The position numbers were made by a program, and so were the translations under genes. A stretch of DNA of 64,000 bases, taken from positions 38,750,232 to 38,814,231 of the forward strand of contig CM076267.1 in assembly GCA_038380795.1 (NCBI GenBank). Reading direction: 5' to 3'. The stretch comes from Pyrocephalus nanus (taxonomy: Eukaryota; Chordata; Aves; Passeriformes; Tyrannidae). This document shows positions 27,001 through 41,499 of the stretch, in pieces (position 1 is the first letter of the stretch; each line of letters starts with the position of its first letter). The notes under the pieces were generated by a model. The model was not told the DNA's origin, ran no database searches, and was given only the letters and a program-made list of their open reading frames with translations.

Positions 27001-27733
27001 ATTGAATGACATCAGAGAAGACAGACTTTGCTAAGTTTCCTGTATGCTCTCCTCCTAAGGAGATCAGGAGGCTTACCTTTGCATTACATAAATTCTGTAC
27101 TATGCATATATTATGTGTATATTCTAAAGTATTTCAAGTGTATAAACATGATTTGAGAATGTTACATTTTTAATGATTAATATTCAAGAAAAGTTTTTCT
27201 TGAATCCGTAATTTAAGGAGGTCTTTTTCCATTGTACCATGAAACAGAAATATTTTAAGATAATATTTAATTTACATAAAATATTTTTAAACATAACTAA
27301 TTTCATCAAAGGATATTAAGTACTTTGAAGTTACAAAAAAAACCAACAACCCGTAGGTTATATAATATTACTTTGTTCCTATATTACAGCTGAGGAATTT
27401 GTAATATTTGAAAGTTGTCCCTTGTTTGGGGTTGTTCATCTGGAAAGATTTCTTTTACTGTTGTTTCCTAATGAAATGATGTACAACCACCACTCAACCT
27501 GAAGTAAAAAGGGCAAATAAATTGCTTCTTTCAAATTCAGGCCTACATGTCTCCCAATTTAGAACACTGAAATCTTTACCTCTCCAAAATAGGCCTATTC
27601 ACCCCGAGATACTGTGAGGACAGCTACTCATCAAGTAAATTCCTTCCTCTTTTCTTTTTTAGCAGGCCAACCAGAGGTCACTTTGCAGAAATTTGACCTT
27701 AGTCTGCACAAGGTTGGAAAGACAAATTCAACA

Positions 27734-27748
27734 TTTTTTTTTTTTTTT
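27734..27748 (+). repeat. Poly(T) run, 15 bases
   Basis: Uninterrupted T15 in intron 1, followed by AG. Confidence 0.85.
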
Positions 27749-27907
27749 AGCTAGATTCTATTTAACACTTAACTTTTGTAAATTATTAGCTTTTATAAAA
27801 TTGGAAAGCATTTTCAGTATCAAACTGAAATGTATTGCTTTGCTTAGTTTACTTGCTTCTTGATAACAACACTGATTTTGGTGTAAGCATTTTAAAATGG
27901 GACAATA

Positions 27908-27952
27908 CTTACAGGTCCCTTCTAACACAAGATCTTCTGTGATTCTGAAATT
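27908..27952 (+). mobile_element. CR1 LINE 3' tail fragment (short)
   Basis: ACAGGTCCCTTCTAACACA followed by TTCTGTGATTCTGAAA resembles the common CR1 3' terminus (AGGTCCCTTCCAAC...CATTCTGTGATTCTATGA). No upstream CR1 body was recognised. Confidence 0.5.
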
Positions 27953-29073
27953 ATTTCACCTTTGCTTGCCCAATCATACATTGTGAGAAGTCATGCAGTT
28001 CTGTTCCTTGAAAACAAATTTGTTCCCAGAATTTTCCAAGAGTGATACTCTATTTTACCTGCCTCTCTGGCCACGTCTTAAAAATTATCCAAGGGTACTT
28101 GGCTTACTTTCACCTGATTTTGAGGTGAGTCCACGTGAAACAGCAAGCAGAACACAGCCCACCCTTCTGTGCCTTAGAAAAGTCCTCCCTACTCCATTAA
28201 AGGTGCAGAACACCAAGCAAGGGGACTGCAAATAATAAAAATCTGTTCTTTTCTGAGACACTCCACAAGTATGTGTGTTTCTTTTTTTTCTATTTTACCA
28301 GAAAGTGAATCAATTCCTGCTCTTTACAGCCAAAAGTCTCCCTAGTACACTGAATGTCATATTTTCTCTCTGTCTCTCTCAGTAAATTTAAGCTTGAGAC
28401 TGACAGAAGACCACAGCCAAGCAAAAGTAAGATTTCAGGCTGATTTCTTCTCCTGAGTCATTACCAAGCCCAATTAAAAATGTCCATTCCCCCCTGTTTT
28501 TGGTACCTTGTCCTTTCCTCAAGCGAGTTCTTTTGCAAGGACATTTCACCCTTTGCCGTGATTGTTTCATTTGAAATACTGACTTCTGGCTGACTCAAAG
28601 GTGCTTAAGTTTTACTCTAGGTGGAAAGCCCTGCTTTCACTCTGTAAACTTTAGTTATCATTATTCCCCTCCATAATTTCAAGAGAAATGTGATTTCTCC
28701 CCATGAAACCTTTGCCACGTGAAAAGAGGATCAACAGCTATAAACACAGTTACGCTGCCTTAATCACAACCAAAGATCCCTTACAGTGGGAAAGCACAAC
28801 TTTTTTGGAGTGCTGTTTTAATTAAGCTTTTTCTTGACTCTCCAGAAATACACACCAGAACCTGTGATCTTTTTTTTCCTTGGACCACCGTGACAAACAT
28901 ACCTAAATTCAGAAATGCTTCCAGATAAAGAGCTACATGACTTCCATTCAGATATAGAACTCTAAATTCTCACATTTGTAGCACTGGAGTCAAAGTATGT
29001 CCTTATTAGCTGCAAAAATAAATGAGCATAGAAATGAAACATTTTGAGTAATTTATAATATTTGGAAAGTGAA

Positions 29074-29088
29074 TTTTTTTTTTTTTTT
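29074..29088 (+). repeat. Poly(T) run, 15 bases
   Basis: Uninterrupted T15 in intron 1. Confidence 0.85.
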
Positions 29089-29415
29089 AAAGGGGCCTGC
29101 CACTATTACACCCACAGGAGAAATACTTATTGACACAATTCAGGGGTTCCATCCCCTCAGGGAGCTCAGAGTGTGATACCTGGATCACTAGAAAAGAAAC
29201 AGCAGCAGCATAACACATGGAAAGGCAACTGTGGAAACTGGTGTGATACCAAGTTATTATCAAATAGGTGTTTTTTCATACCGACTATGAGAGTGTTTTA
29301 ACCCACAGCTATAAAAATAACCACCACAGCCCACAAAGGTTATCTATTTTTTTCTGCCTTTTCATAGTGGCTACAAAATATTTTGATTGTACTTCTTTCA
29401 GGATCTGATGCAACT

Positions 29416-29435
29416 AAAAAAAAAAAAAAAAAAAA
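29416..29435 (+). repeat. Poly(A) run, 20 bases
   Basis: A20. A second run, A15, follows at 29551-29565. Confidence 0.9.
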
Positions 29436-29550
29436 CCACTTGTCAGAAGAGGATTTTAGAAATCCAATGTCAGTGTCATACTTTTTATTTCCATTTTCCC
29501 AAACTGTTCTTATCAACCGGGGGGAAAAAAAGGAGAAGAATAACTTACGG

Positions 29551-29565
29551 AAAAAAAAAAAAAAA
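29551..29565 (+). repeat. Poly(A) run, 15 bases
   Basis: A15, the second of a pair of A runs 115 bases apart in intron 1. Confidence 0.85.
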
Positions 29566-30137
29566 GTATCTCATCTCATTATGATAATCCATTAACTGCA
29601 AAAGTAGGCCACGCTATTAATTCACTTTGTTTATGTATATTTCCTTGATTGTTTTTGTTCTGGAACACAAAGTGTGTTATTAACCAATAGACAATATTAA
29701 ACAATAACTTACATTCCACCACATTCCTTAGCTTTGAACCAATTCTAGAGAACACTAAATAGCACAGAAATTGAAGATCTTAAAAAAAGAGAAAATGCCT
29801 ACACTTTAATTGAAATGTGTGCTGATTCAGTGCAAGGCACCAAAGGTGTACTTCCCTTTTCCCCTTTTTTTCCTCCCAGTCCTCCGCCACAATTCAGTGC
29901 TGACATGTGATGCTGCAAAGCAAGGAACCAGTGGAACACCAAATGTCTCCTCCCAACAGGGGACTTTACTCTTCCCTCACTCCAGTTTCATGAATTGTGC
30001 ATTCTTTGGCCCTGGGTCCATTTTTCCTCATCCACATAAATTTTGAATCAAGTCAATGGTAAAAAGCCTGCCTTCTGAGTACATTTGCATCCAGTAAATA
30101 AAGTGTGTTGTAATAAAAAGCTTAATTTTTCAAAACA

Positions 30138-30159
30138 AGTATGAAATTCATTTCATACT
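30138..30159. repeat. 22-bp near-perfect palindrome
   Basis: AGTATGAAAT and ATTTCATACT are exact reverse complements separated by TC. This is a dyad that could bind a dimeric factor. One such dyad is close to what chance allows in a window of this size. Confidence 0.8.
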
Positions 30160-33100
30160 GTTTTCTGCCTCTTCTCTGGAAATACAATTTGACTAGAAAA
30201 GAAACTATTCTTAAAGCATAAATAATTCCTAAATGTTCCCATAGAAGTTGGGAAAGAAAAGAAATAGTCTCTCACTATGCCAACATTGACAGTGTCTTAT
30301 TTTTCTTTTAAAAGATACACTCAAATATTCATTCATCAACATAATAAACATTTTTTACCATTGCCCCGTATATGCAAACATAGGTTCATTTATAGAGTTT
30401 GCCCCAGTCTATTAAGAAGTGCCACATAGCAATCAGGGAATTTCTATACTTCCAGGAGATTACATGATCTCAGGAAGTTCATATAAATTCAGTCCACTTA
30501 TCTGGATGTTAATCTTATCAGTTGCTTTTCTGTCTGACATAACACATGGGAAAGAACAACATGGTTATTCATGGACAAAATTTGCCTGATTTTATTCATG
30601 TTCTGGACCATAAGCTTGATGATATCCCAATACTTTATTTAAATTATAAAACATTTCAGTCAACAAGAGACAAGCAAGTCTCCTATGCTTACTTTCAGGT
30701 AGTATTATTAGTAGGTTTTTTTACTAGCATCACAAAATCTATTTTATGGCAACACCTGGAATCCTAGCGAGGATTTACCCAACTCCTGAGGGATTAGTGT
30801 CAGTGAAAATACTAACTACCAACTCCAAAATGGGAATTAATACACTGACACCTGCCTGTTTCATTGCCCATAGTCTTTATCTGTGATGCAAACTTCATAG
30901 GGCTCTAAATTCAGCTGTTTTCATGCATAGCTTTAAAGAATATCTGAAACAGCATCAACTGACCACCCAATACGAGGCCAAAACTGGGCCCAGCTTCTCA
31001 CCCAGGAGGGAAGAAAAGGTCTCTTTCATGTCTCCAATTAGAAGAAAAAACTGTGAAACTCAGTAAGAATATCCCAACAACTGAATGAGGCCCTAATCCA
31101 AACCTTAATTCAGACTTTTCAGGGCTGTGCTGGATGAGGACCCAAAAAGTAGAAAACAACAACTCGTTACATGTTTGGTTGCTGTTTTTCCGGTTTAAAA
31201 GCGTGCATGTTACGAGAGTTTCTCCCATCCCCAAATTACAGCCTGGGGGTTAGGGAATATTTCCAAATTCCTGGATGTACTTTACATGCAAGGTAAACAT
31301 TAACAAGGACAATATTTTCGTTGCATGGATTCTAACTATGATGAACACTAGCTATACACACACCACAATGAACAGATCACCCACCACACTAGGAGCCCTC
31401 CAGTCATTAATATATATATTATAATTTTACAGACAATGGGGAAAAAAAAACAGGAGTGTTGCACACCTGGTCTCTGGATAATGTTGCAGGCCTTTGGCTT
31501 GCGTAAATTATTCCACTGAAGTAATGGTAGCACCATAATTTACACCAGATGAAGATCTATTCCAAGATCTCCCCCTTCCAAACAGAAATGTCAGGACAGT
31601 AAGTCAAATGATCTGACTTGACAGCATATTTTTTCATGCATTACTTACCCGAGTATGAAACTGCAATCAAAGGAAAAATATCCTGCAAAATTATTTGATG
31701 TAGAAAACTAACCCCAGAGAATCCACTGCAGATGTGACCAGTTCCAGTACTGCTCAACTAAACCTTTCAGAAACACATTGGGTGGGACTTGGCTTCCAAA
31801 ACAGCACCTCGAAAATCAGAAAATGCATACTGGTGTTGGGTTTTTAGTGTGGGGTTTGGGCTTTTGTGAGGAAATAAGGTCAGGAGACAACTCTCCAGTG
31901 GAAGCTTGTTCCAATCTCCCTGACTTATGTGTACTGAGGATCCCATTTGTACATCTCCATCAACCCTAGAATGTCAGTAGGCAAAAATCCTTGGGTTAAT
32001 TTGGTGCCAAGAATAATGTTATTGTATTTTCTCTCGGCAAAGTCAAAAGAATAGTCATCTAGAAAGAACCATGGAGACACAACCAGGACTGAAATTAGAT
32101 ATCACACCACGCTCTCCTCAAAATTATTAATCTACCATTCTTGCCAAATACATTATAACTTTATATTACCACAATTCAGGTATAGCCCTTGACAGAAGTT
32201 TAATTATTGGAAAATTTCTACCGAGCAACAGTGGTTGAGAACATAAGTTTTAAATTTTTCTAAAGAAACCAAGATAATCTTAAACTGCCAGTTTGATTCT
32301 GATCACAGAAGTTAAACACAGTCTATCCCCTTGTCTGCTGGAGAGATGAATGAAAGCAGACCCCTCCATTAATTGAGGTTTTAATCCTCGTTATGCTGGC
32401 ATAAGGTTTTCCACTTGAAGTCTGAGACTCAGAGCACACATCAATGACCTTTTGCAACCAAGTTCTGGTACAGAAACAGGACTTTTTGAATGTCCCAGCA
32501 TGTTCAGTCCTGGGGGTTTGGTCCATATCCAAAACTCTGGGCTTGTTTAATAAGGAGATTCCAGGCAGTCCACAGCTGACCCTGGGCAGTCACACTGGAG
32601 CTCCAGTTTGCTGACGTGGACGAGCTCTGCGCTGGGGACTGAGTAGGTCCAGATGCTTCTCCTCCCTTCAGAAAGGAAATTATAGTCTATAGAAGAGGAG
32701 CTTGGCACAGCCAGCTTTCGAAGCTAGGAAATTTCACGATCTGTTGGAACACATTAACATGCACATTTTTAACTCCAGCAGAGACATGGCTTGTCTCTGG
32801 AACAAATGTTTGATAGAGGCCGAGTTGCAGGGCCCGAGAGAACACGAGAGGCTGGATGATTTAATTTCCCCTAAGCTAAGGCAGTTGGCAAACGTGGGTA
32901 TGGTTTACTGCCTTTTGCTTTTATTGTTATGAATTGTGTGGATAATTGATGGCAGGTTGCCTCGAGCCTGGGACAGGCCTCCTTCATGAAAGCTGAAGTA
33001 AATAAATGGTGGCTTGACTTTATTTCACTGGTTCTGGGCCGATTTCAGAAATCACAAAGACTGGCTTGGCGTGTAAAGGTACCAGCCTAAAGGAAGGGAG

Positions 33101-36100
33101 CAGGCTCGTTGCACACAGTGGCAGTCTGGATGCCACCCTTGGATCAGCAACTGCTCCTGAATCTCAGCACCAAAGCCAGGCACAAGCTCTTCAGGTCAAG
33201 GAGTGAAATTTCCAAGCAATTTTCCTACAACTATTCATTCCCAAAGCTCTGAATTTACACTGCATACTGCAGAGCAGAGGAAAAACAAAACGTGTGAAGC
33301 TCCTGAGAGCTGCATTTTAAAAAATAGTTCCAGTCCCCATTTTCTCAGGCAAAATTTTCCTTGTGCAATATACCTGCTATGATTACATTCAAATAAACTG
33401 CTTATCATCTCAGTTATACACAAAATCTGCACAGGCTGCTCTTCCACAAGCTATTTCAATGCCTACTTCTAGAAAAGTATTTCCACTGCAGGTAAAATAT
33501 CTGGTAGTTCAGTGTCAAACATACCAGGATAAAATTTCCACTACACAATCAGCTTAGTTGTGAGAATAAAATGTCACTGTTCAAAACATTAATTTGAAAT
33601 TAGTCACTTTCCTTACTCTCTTGCCGACCTATCACGGAAAACAATAAATATGGACATGTTCGTTTAGCTTTTCCAATGTAGAAATCAGCTCAGAATCATA
33701 GTTAGGACCATCAATCAATCACTGGTTTTCTAATTGTTTCATAAATTGGAATCGATACATATTATGTAAACAGATTCTCCATTTTTACCCTCAAAGCAAT
33801 TTACCTACAATAAAAACAAATTTGAAGTGGATGAGAAATTAGGAATTTGGGAAATCCCAGTTGGAAGCAGTGCTGGAAGGAGACCACCAGAGCCAAAACT
33901 GAGGTCGGGCAGGGTGCAAGGAAGGAGCAGGAACACAATGGTCACTGCTCATCTTGCTCAGAGCAAGAAAAATCGGCACATGAAGTGAAGAAATCCAATT
34001 TCTTTGCCAAATAAAAGTGATTTTCCTGCCCAAAATATAATTCTTACCCTTAGAAGGGGGCAGCTCAGTAGCAGGGCTGTACAGTCAAATGTAAGTCCAA
34101 ATCTCACTCCCCTGCCCTAAGTAAATGCCACACTGTCAGAGTGAAGTTCCCTCCATCATCCTACACATGCTTTGCAGAGAAACTGCACCTTCTGAAGTAT
34201 TCTGATTTGCTGCTCTTAATTGAGGGCTGAGTGGCAGGGTCACAGTCGTGTCTGGAGCCGGCAGGGGATGCTGATAAATACAGCAAGGAATTGTTTGATT
34301 CACTGAACTAAAAATATAAAAGAAGAAACACCTTTTGTGCTAAAACTTCTAAAATCGGAAAAGAAACATTACTGCCAAGGTATTAGAGACAGAAAGCCAC
34401 TCCATATGTTCAATAACACCTTTTCTAGCCAAAACATGGAAACAATGAACCTCACAGCAGTGCTGACACAGACAACGTGTTTCCTTCCTGGCACAGAATT
34501 GAGGGAAGGCACAGCACAGAGCATAATTAATCATGCATTTCCCATAACTAGCTTTGTAATTTCAACTGCACTGTGAGCTCTGTAAATCCATCCACGAAGT
34601 ACATTTTCTATGCACACCTCGTGGTTATGTCTGGCTGGATTTCTGTGATTATGTACGACTTGAGGTCAACTCATTCATTACTAGTAAGCTCACTCTGAAA
34701 AGAATATGCTTTGAGGAGCCCAGGGATACAGGCAGAGAGGCAGAAGAGCCAACTGGTAAGGTAAAAAGCCCATGACTGCTTGATTCAGAACAAAATTACA
34801 CCTCAAAGTACCTTAAGGGCAATAAATTCAATTCCAGATGCACATCTGGTGATAAACAATGAAAGTACAGAATAGTGTCCCTGTAAATCATGCCTCTGAC
34901 AACAGAAGAATCTCCTGTCAAACAGGGCAGCATACCAAAATGTGTAGCAGTCTTTTGCAAGACATCCTCCTAAAACTGGGCTGTACAATTCAACATTCCT
35001 GATGTAGCACAGGTGTCCAGAGCTCACTGTGAAACACCCTGATCCAGAAAGAGGTCACTGCACGAATAAATCTGTAAGGAGAATATTCCCTACTGAGCGT
35101 TCCCTATCCAAAAGGAATACTCAGAATCAGCAGGCAGATGGAAACAGATGTCTCCTCACTTTATGCTTCCATTCCCCTACCTGTGAGCAGTGCATGACAA
35201 ACTCAGGCATAACTCCCTGGTCTGTAGGCTGCTTTGGAAGGGGGTGCCATTTTGCTATGATGGAGCAATCTTTTTCCAAAATAATTCAGAAATTAACACC
35301 ATTTTTAAGTCCAGCTAATATTGGAATATTAAAATATTATTACAGAGGCCATCAGTGCTCGAAGAACAAAAAATCTTATTGCTGCCTTGGCATTTTAGTA
35401 TCAAGCTGTAGAGCCCAGGAGGGCCTGTACTTCTGCCTCAGAGGGGCATTGCACAGGAGCTGGGCTGTGCTCACATTGCCTCCAGAAGTAGCTTTACAAA
35501 CTTACTCCCTTTGAATCAGGCCTCAAGCATCTGATGTCCTAGCACCATCTCCCTTAATATTAATCTATTGTTAACATAGGTAACACCTTAAACTGAGTAA
35601 GAAACTCTCCTACACAACAGGTGATTAATTACAGGTAAATGCTGGACTATTCATACTCTATAAAAAACAATAATTCAAACATTCAATGACTCAGAGAGAA
35701 TACTTCTTAATCAAAAATGCAAAGTCACTTTGGACTAAAAATACTTGTAATATGTTTAATTTTCTTCTATTCTCTGTTCTGTTCTTTTTAATATTCTTGT
35801 GCAGCCAGAGTAACAGATATACCAGCCTGTTTAAGGCATCAGCAATTTTTTCCTTTTTATTAGACAGGGAATATTCATGCCCAGACCAAACACTACAATT
35901 AGGGTACATACTGGTCATAGTTCTTTCTGCAGAAAGTTTCTCTGAATAAGCACCTTCTAAAGCTCTGGTGCAACACATACCGTGAGCTTTAATCATTTAT
36001 GACATAACAGAAATTCCAAAAGCTATGAAAACGTGAATTTTCTGCAAGCATGTCAGACTCCTCACCATAAAGCAGTGAGTATATTAACACAGGTGCTGGA

Positions 36101-38019
36101 AAACTCATTATGCATTTATTTGGACTGAAAGGAAAACATTGCCCTTCAGGCACTTTGTGTGAAGAGAATTTAATTTCCAAACCCAGAGCTGTCTGGTTGC
36201 AGGCTCCTACATGTTTCCCACAGGATGGGAACTAAAAGAAAGGAAAGAAAAAACAAACCAACAGCAAGAGAAGTAGCATAGGCTAGAACAGGGGGGAAAA
36301 GAAGGCATTTTGAGGAAATACTTTGTGTGCTTTAGTAGTACATGTATCATTAGGGACAACAGACCTGCAGTTTCTCCCATGCTCAAATCTACTACTGGGC
36401 TACAAAAACACATAGCAGAGCCACACAAGAAGTATGGCACATGCCTGCATCACCCTCAAGAGCAGGGGCTGTGTTTAGTTCATTAGGACTTGAAAGAAAC
36501 CTTTTAGATGCCTGAAGATATTGTACTGCATTGCACAGAAAATATAATTGCTATGATTGCATAGCATCTGTAATAACCTACAAATTACACAGCAGATGCT
36601 TTTTCTTTTTCATATCTGTGTTCCTGAAACATTTTCATTCTATCTAATCAAACTGAAGGTATTAGCTAAGTTTTTCAGTGGGATAGAGGCTATTGTTAGC
36701 CAAAAGCATATGTAATTTCTTTTATTAAACTTGCCTTAACCAGAGTTGTCTGATACCATTTCTGTTGTTGTCTTCTCAGAGCAAGCCTAGCAGTCCTAGA
36801 AGCATTGCTTTAACAGGACAATCAAAGGGATAAGAGAAGCTTCTTCTGCACTAGCCCTGAAATCATTTGTCAAATCCTCGTCTTCCTTATGCCAGATAAA
36901 TCGCAGGGGAAGAAAAAAGAGAAAAAACAATGCCCAATCCCCTCAAAAACCTAACAAAACCTACACCACTCCACCCCTGGAAAAAAACCTCACCTTCTAC
37001 CTGCTGAGAATAGTCCTGAAAGAACCAGGCCTAAGCAAGACCTAGCCTCAAACTTCACAGTTTGTTAGATGTCAAAAGGGCTCATAATAATTAGCTATTT
37101 GTCTTGCCTGACTGACGAAATGTCCAAAAGCCTGCTCTGCCATTTTAATAAACAGTTTTATGTCATAACAAAAGCAAAAGCAGGAGGATCAGAGTGCTGG
37201 TATTTACATTTCTTTGTGAACTGCATTCCATCATATAAACAAATGACTTAAAATTCTCTAAGTTTCCCAAACTTCAAGGAGGAATTTCAGTCTTTCAGCC
37301 TCCAGAAAGGAAAAGATTTAAGAAAAAAAACAAGAGGAGAGGACATACACACGCACACAAGAATAAAATGAAGAGTTATTTAGCCATCTTATAAAGAAAT
37401 AACTCCACTTTGGAGTAAAAGAATAATTCTGATTTCTTTTTTTTTTTTTCAGTGACCAAAAGTATAAGGTGGTAGTTCTGAAAAATTGGAAATTAATTTT
37501 AGTAGAAGTGTATCCTTTTGCTAAACCAGCTCCAAATCAATGCTTTCAAAGTAAACAGCTGAAAGTCAGAAGATGAACCACTCCATTCATCCTAACCAGA
37601 TTCAGTTTTATATGATTATACTGGGATATGGGAGGGATCCATTAAAACCATGCCTTTTTTCTTGTATGAGGGTGGAAACAGAAGGACAAGCTGGAGAAGA
37701 GGCTTTAAACACGGACTCAGGACATCCTATACCTCTACTGTAATTCATTACAGGAGCTGCTGCCCAGTATCTCCCAGCTCTCTCCAAGAGCCTTTGGTAA
37801 TTATTTGATGAAGCTACACACTTCCAGGAGCTGTCTCAACTAATTTGACTATGGGTGGCTTCTGAGTCCGGGTAACAATTCCATCCAACAGCTCATATTT
37901 CCACTCCAATGCATTCTTCAGCCCATAGACCAGCTTTATCTCAAAAACAGTTGCTGCATTTCAGCTACGTTTACAAACTCTTTCAGATGTTTAAACTCTC
38001 AACTGACGGGATAAGTACA

Positions 38020-38022
<3 letters not shown>

Positions 38023-38058
<36 letters not shown>
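38023..38058 (+). repeat. Poly(A) run, 36 bases
   Basis: The longest homopolymer in the window. It is U36 in the COL5A2 pre-mRNA. No source gene or target-site duplication for a retroposon was recognised next to it. It is likely polymorphic and prone to sequencing error. Confidence 0.9.
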
Positions 38059-38059
<1 letters not shown>

Positions 38060-39250
38060 CCAAAGCAGCACAAGCAAAATGTGTTCCTCCTTTTCTCTAG
38101 AGAACTCTACTTGGCAGGTGGTACCAGTGATTTAACTTGGGCTTTGAAAGCAGGGACATTGGATGGAGACACAGAGAGCAGCAGCAGGAGCTCTCTGTCT
38201 TCTGTGGCATTTTGAAATGGTGTGCATGTCAGGAATTGCTCTGTTGTGATTCCAGTCCCAGTAAGAGAAAGGCAGGGAACTGTTACATCAGAAAGTTTCT
38301 TCTCATGGCACTGAGTCAACACTCGCTGACATTTACAGGACTTAGACTAAGCCTCAGCTGAATCCTGTTAGAAAACAGGACCACAGGAGGACCTCCTTTC
38401 CAGGCAGAGTCACATTTCCTCCTGGTACCAGCACTCCAGCCAAGGGGTCCCAAAGCATTCTTCCAGGCAGAGCTATGGATCAGGATGTTACACACACCAA
38501 ATGTCACTATCTAGATCAGGCTTGCTTAATTCTGCCCCAAACTTAAGCCTCTACTGCATATTTTGTAGCTTCATAGAAAATTTACCAGGAGTTCATCTAC
38601 CATGTTCAGCACAGGGCTTTGGAATCCCAAAAGCCTTAACTTCCGTGTTCTTACATATAGAGGAGACATAAGGACCTTTTTTGTGTCAGATTTGAGCACA
38701 AAGCAAACTCAAACCAAAGCCATAGAGATTTCCCTGGTTTCCTGTGAAACCAGAAACTTGGGCTGTGTTTGTGTGCTGATGTTTACTCATGACAGGAAGC
38801 AACCTTCTGTCAAAATCAAACGAATTTGTGCAAAAATATCAGTATAATCGATAAAAGGTTTTTAAGATAACTACTCTTATTACAAGTAGCAACTACTGAA
38901 TCATTTCTCCTCATTAAATCTTGCTTTAGAAAAATAGATCCTGAAGTTTGTTGCTGTCTTTTAAACAAAAAACCTGAAATAATTACAGTTTTCATTCATT
39001 AAGGGGCAAACAAACTAGTCCCCTCATTGCAAGAAATAAGACCATTCATGTACCTCAAGTTAAGTACTCTCCTGAATGGGAAATTTAAATAACTAAATAT
39101 TTACTCTGTATTTGTTACATTCAAACACAAACAAAGTAAACTGCCTATCTTGCACTGTGCCTCTAAAATAGACAAATTCCATACTGCAGCAGTTTCCTAG
39201 GAAACCAGGAAAGGCTCAAAGAAACAGAGAACAGCTAGAAAAAGAAAATT

Positions 39251-39271
39251 AAAAAAAAAAAAAAAAAAAAA
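39251..39271 (+). repeat. Poly(A) run, 21 bases
   Basis: A21 followed by an A/C-rich stretch in intron 1. Confidence 0.9.
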
Positions 39272-40325
39272 CCACAACAACCCCAAGAACTAAGTGCTCC
39301 ACACCCTCAATTATAAAACCATTACAAGGATATCACTAACAGAAATTAGAGCAGTGCCACACACATTGATTGGCCCTGGCACTCTTCATAAAGGCAAACA
39401 TGTATAGCCTGAAGAGATCAGGATTTAGCTCTTCTCTTCCCATCCTTCCACCCAAAAAATCCCCCCCAAAAAATCTAAAAGAAAAAAAATAATAACAAAC
39501 CAAACCAAGAAGGGTGAGCATTTTGCTGCAATGTGGTAAAAGCTGTAGAGGTTTGGTGTGTACAGTACAAAGACAGCCACCCCCACAGAGAGGTGCTACT
39601 GAAACCTCAGAGCCAGCAGGTGATTCCCTACCCGAGATTTCTTTGCTGAGGAGCCAAATTGCACTTCTGAAACCAGTCAGCCCTTCAACGTGAAAATCCA
39701 CACAATTCCAGAAATGTATTATTAGCACAGTGACTTAGTGTGATTGTTACATCAGTGCCCTAAGGCTTCGTTTGAGATCAAGGATGCTTTGTGTTCAGCA
39801 CCAAAAAGATTCGTAGGAAGGCCCTCCACTTCACAGAAGTAACATAAAATCAAAGTATGCCCGAGTTACTCAAGCTCAGTGTCCAGCTTGAAATAAAGTT
39901 TTCAATCATTACAGCAAACATTTCCTCCAGGGGGAAAGAAAAAATAAAAATAAAAAGCAGGCAACTTTGTCTAACATCAGCCCTAATTTTTGAAGTAGGA
40001 TTCCAGCACAGTGCCGGTCACTGGGGGAATTCCGAGGTTGGTGCTGTCACAGCAGCCATAGTGTCATGTTGGCTCTTCCTTCCCCCCATGGCTCCATTTT
40101 CCATGTTCTGCTTTGCTTGTTACCAGGCTCAGTGCCTCTTACATCGGGTTCTTCCCTTCCTTTTGTTGCCGCCAGTGCATGTTCCAGGACTCTCTGACTC
40201 TTGCCAAAGCAAGTATTTAAACATCTGGAAATCATCCCCCATGACTTTCACCAGTGAGATGCATTGGCCTTGCAATGTAGTTCCCATACACTGGGAAGAC
40301 ATCACACTTACATATATGTAGAGTA

Positions 40326-40366
40326 TTTTATATGTAATATAATATATATATACATATATATATATG
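40326..40366. repeat. (TA)n microsatellite
   Basis: Alternating TA units with a few interruptions, self-complementary and probably polymorphic. Confidence 0.85.
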
Positions 40367-41499
40367 AAATAACAGACTCTATATATTACCCAACTTTAAC
40401 ATTTAACGTACAATAATACACATTACTTTCTTTTAAAAATTTACTGGTAGCTTTACAGACCCAAACATTTCTGACATGAGAGAGTTCTAAATTGCAGATA
40501 TTGACATTTAGAAGTGTGTTCTTTTTCTAGTGTGTGAAATTTGAAGTGGATGTTTTCCAAAGATTTAAAAACAAACAAACAGCAACACACACAATAAAAC
40601 CCCAACAAGCTGGAGTCTTTTGTGCTATGATTCTAATGCTTAAGGCTATGAGTCTGCTCTCTTATTGAGAGGAATTGCAGGAAACCTCCAGGAGCCTTGG
40701 AGGAGTGAGATGACCCAAGCTACTAAATGGTTTCTTTCCTATCAAGAGGCTCATCACCACTGTGAGAAGGCCAAAAATAGGTCATACTTGATTACAAACA
40801 ATAACACATGTTTATCGATTATATTACTTGTCACCTATAATTATAGTCCATAATTTGGGTCCAACTGAATGTTCATAATTCAGGGCAATTGGATTTTTCC
40901 GAATAGCATGGGTGGCTTGAAGATGGCTAAATCATCCTGACACCTCATAAACCTAATGCTATATTCTGGTCTAATGGAAGTTCCTCTTATTTCAATTATT
41001 TATCTCAACAATGGGCCATGGGATGCTGTTATCCAACCACTGAATGAGTGAGGATCAGTCTTTGGAAAACTTGAGGCACTGCACTTGTGGGGGAAAAAAA
41101 ACCCAACACTTTATGGTAGACAGAAAATAAGACATAATTATCATAGAAGAGCAATTACTATTGCAATACATCACATTTCTATTAGATCAAAAGATTTTGT
41201 GGAACCCTCTAAAGAAAATATTTGGGAAAAACTGAGTGTAAAGCAGGCTATCAAGGAAGGCTAGCTTCTTTTCACTGCTTCTGCTTTAATTTTTTCCTTA
41301 TATACTTTTTCTTGACCTACTGGGATATTTAACCTGTCAGGAGACATAAGACTTCATATTAAAAAGTGATTTAATACCAGTCAAGGTTGTCTGTGATTTC
41401 TTGGGAGAGAGAGAACTGCTTTTAACAACGTGCTCAGAGTAACCTCTGAGGTTACCTGCAGTAATACAGCTGGCCAGGGACAGCTCTCAAACAAGGAAC

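Noticed and set aside
33686..33720. CAGAATCATAGTTAGGACCATC, resembling a reversed CR1 end
   Set aside because: The match is too short and the expected GGTTGGAA block does not follow.
35029..35514. 161-codon plus-strand frame
   Set aside because: No recognisable domain. It sits inside intron 1 on the strand opposite to COL5A2, and a length near this is possible by chance in about 64 kb over six frames.
39857..40321. 154-codon plus-strand frame
   Set aside because: No domain or motif recognised. Composition looks like translated intron.
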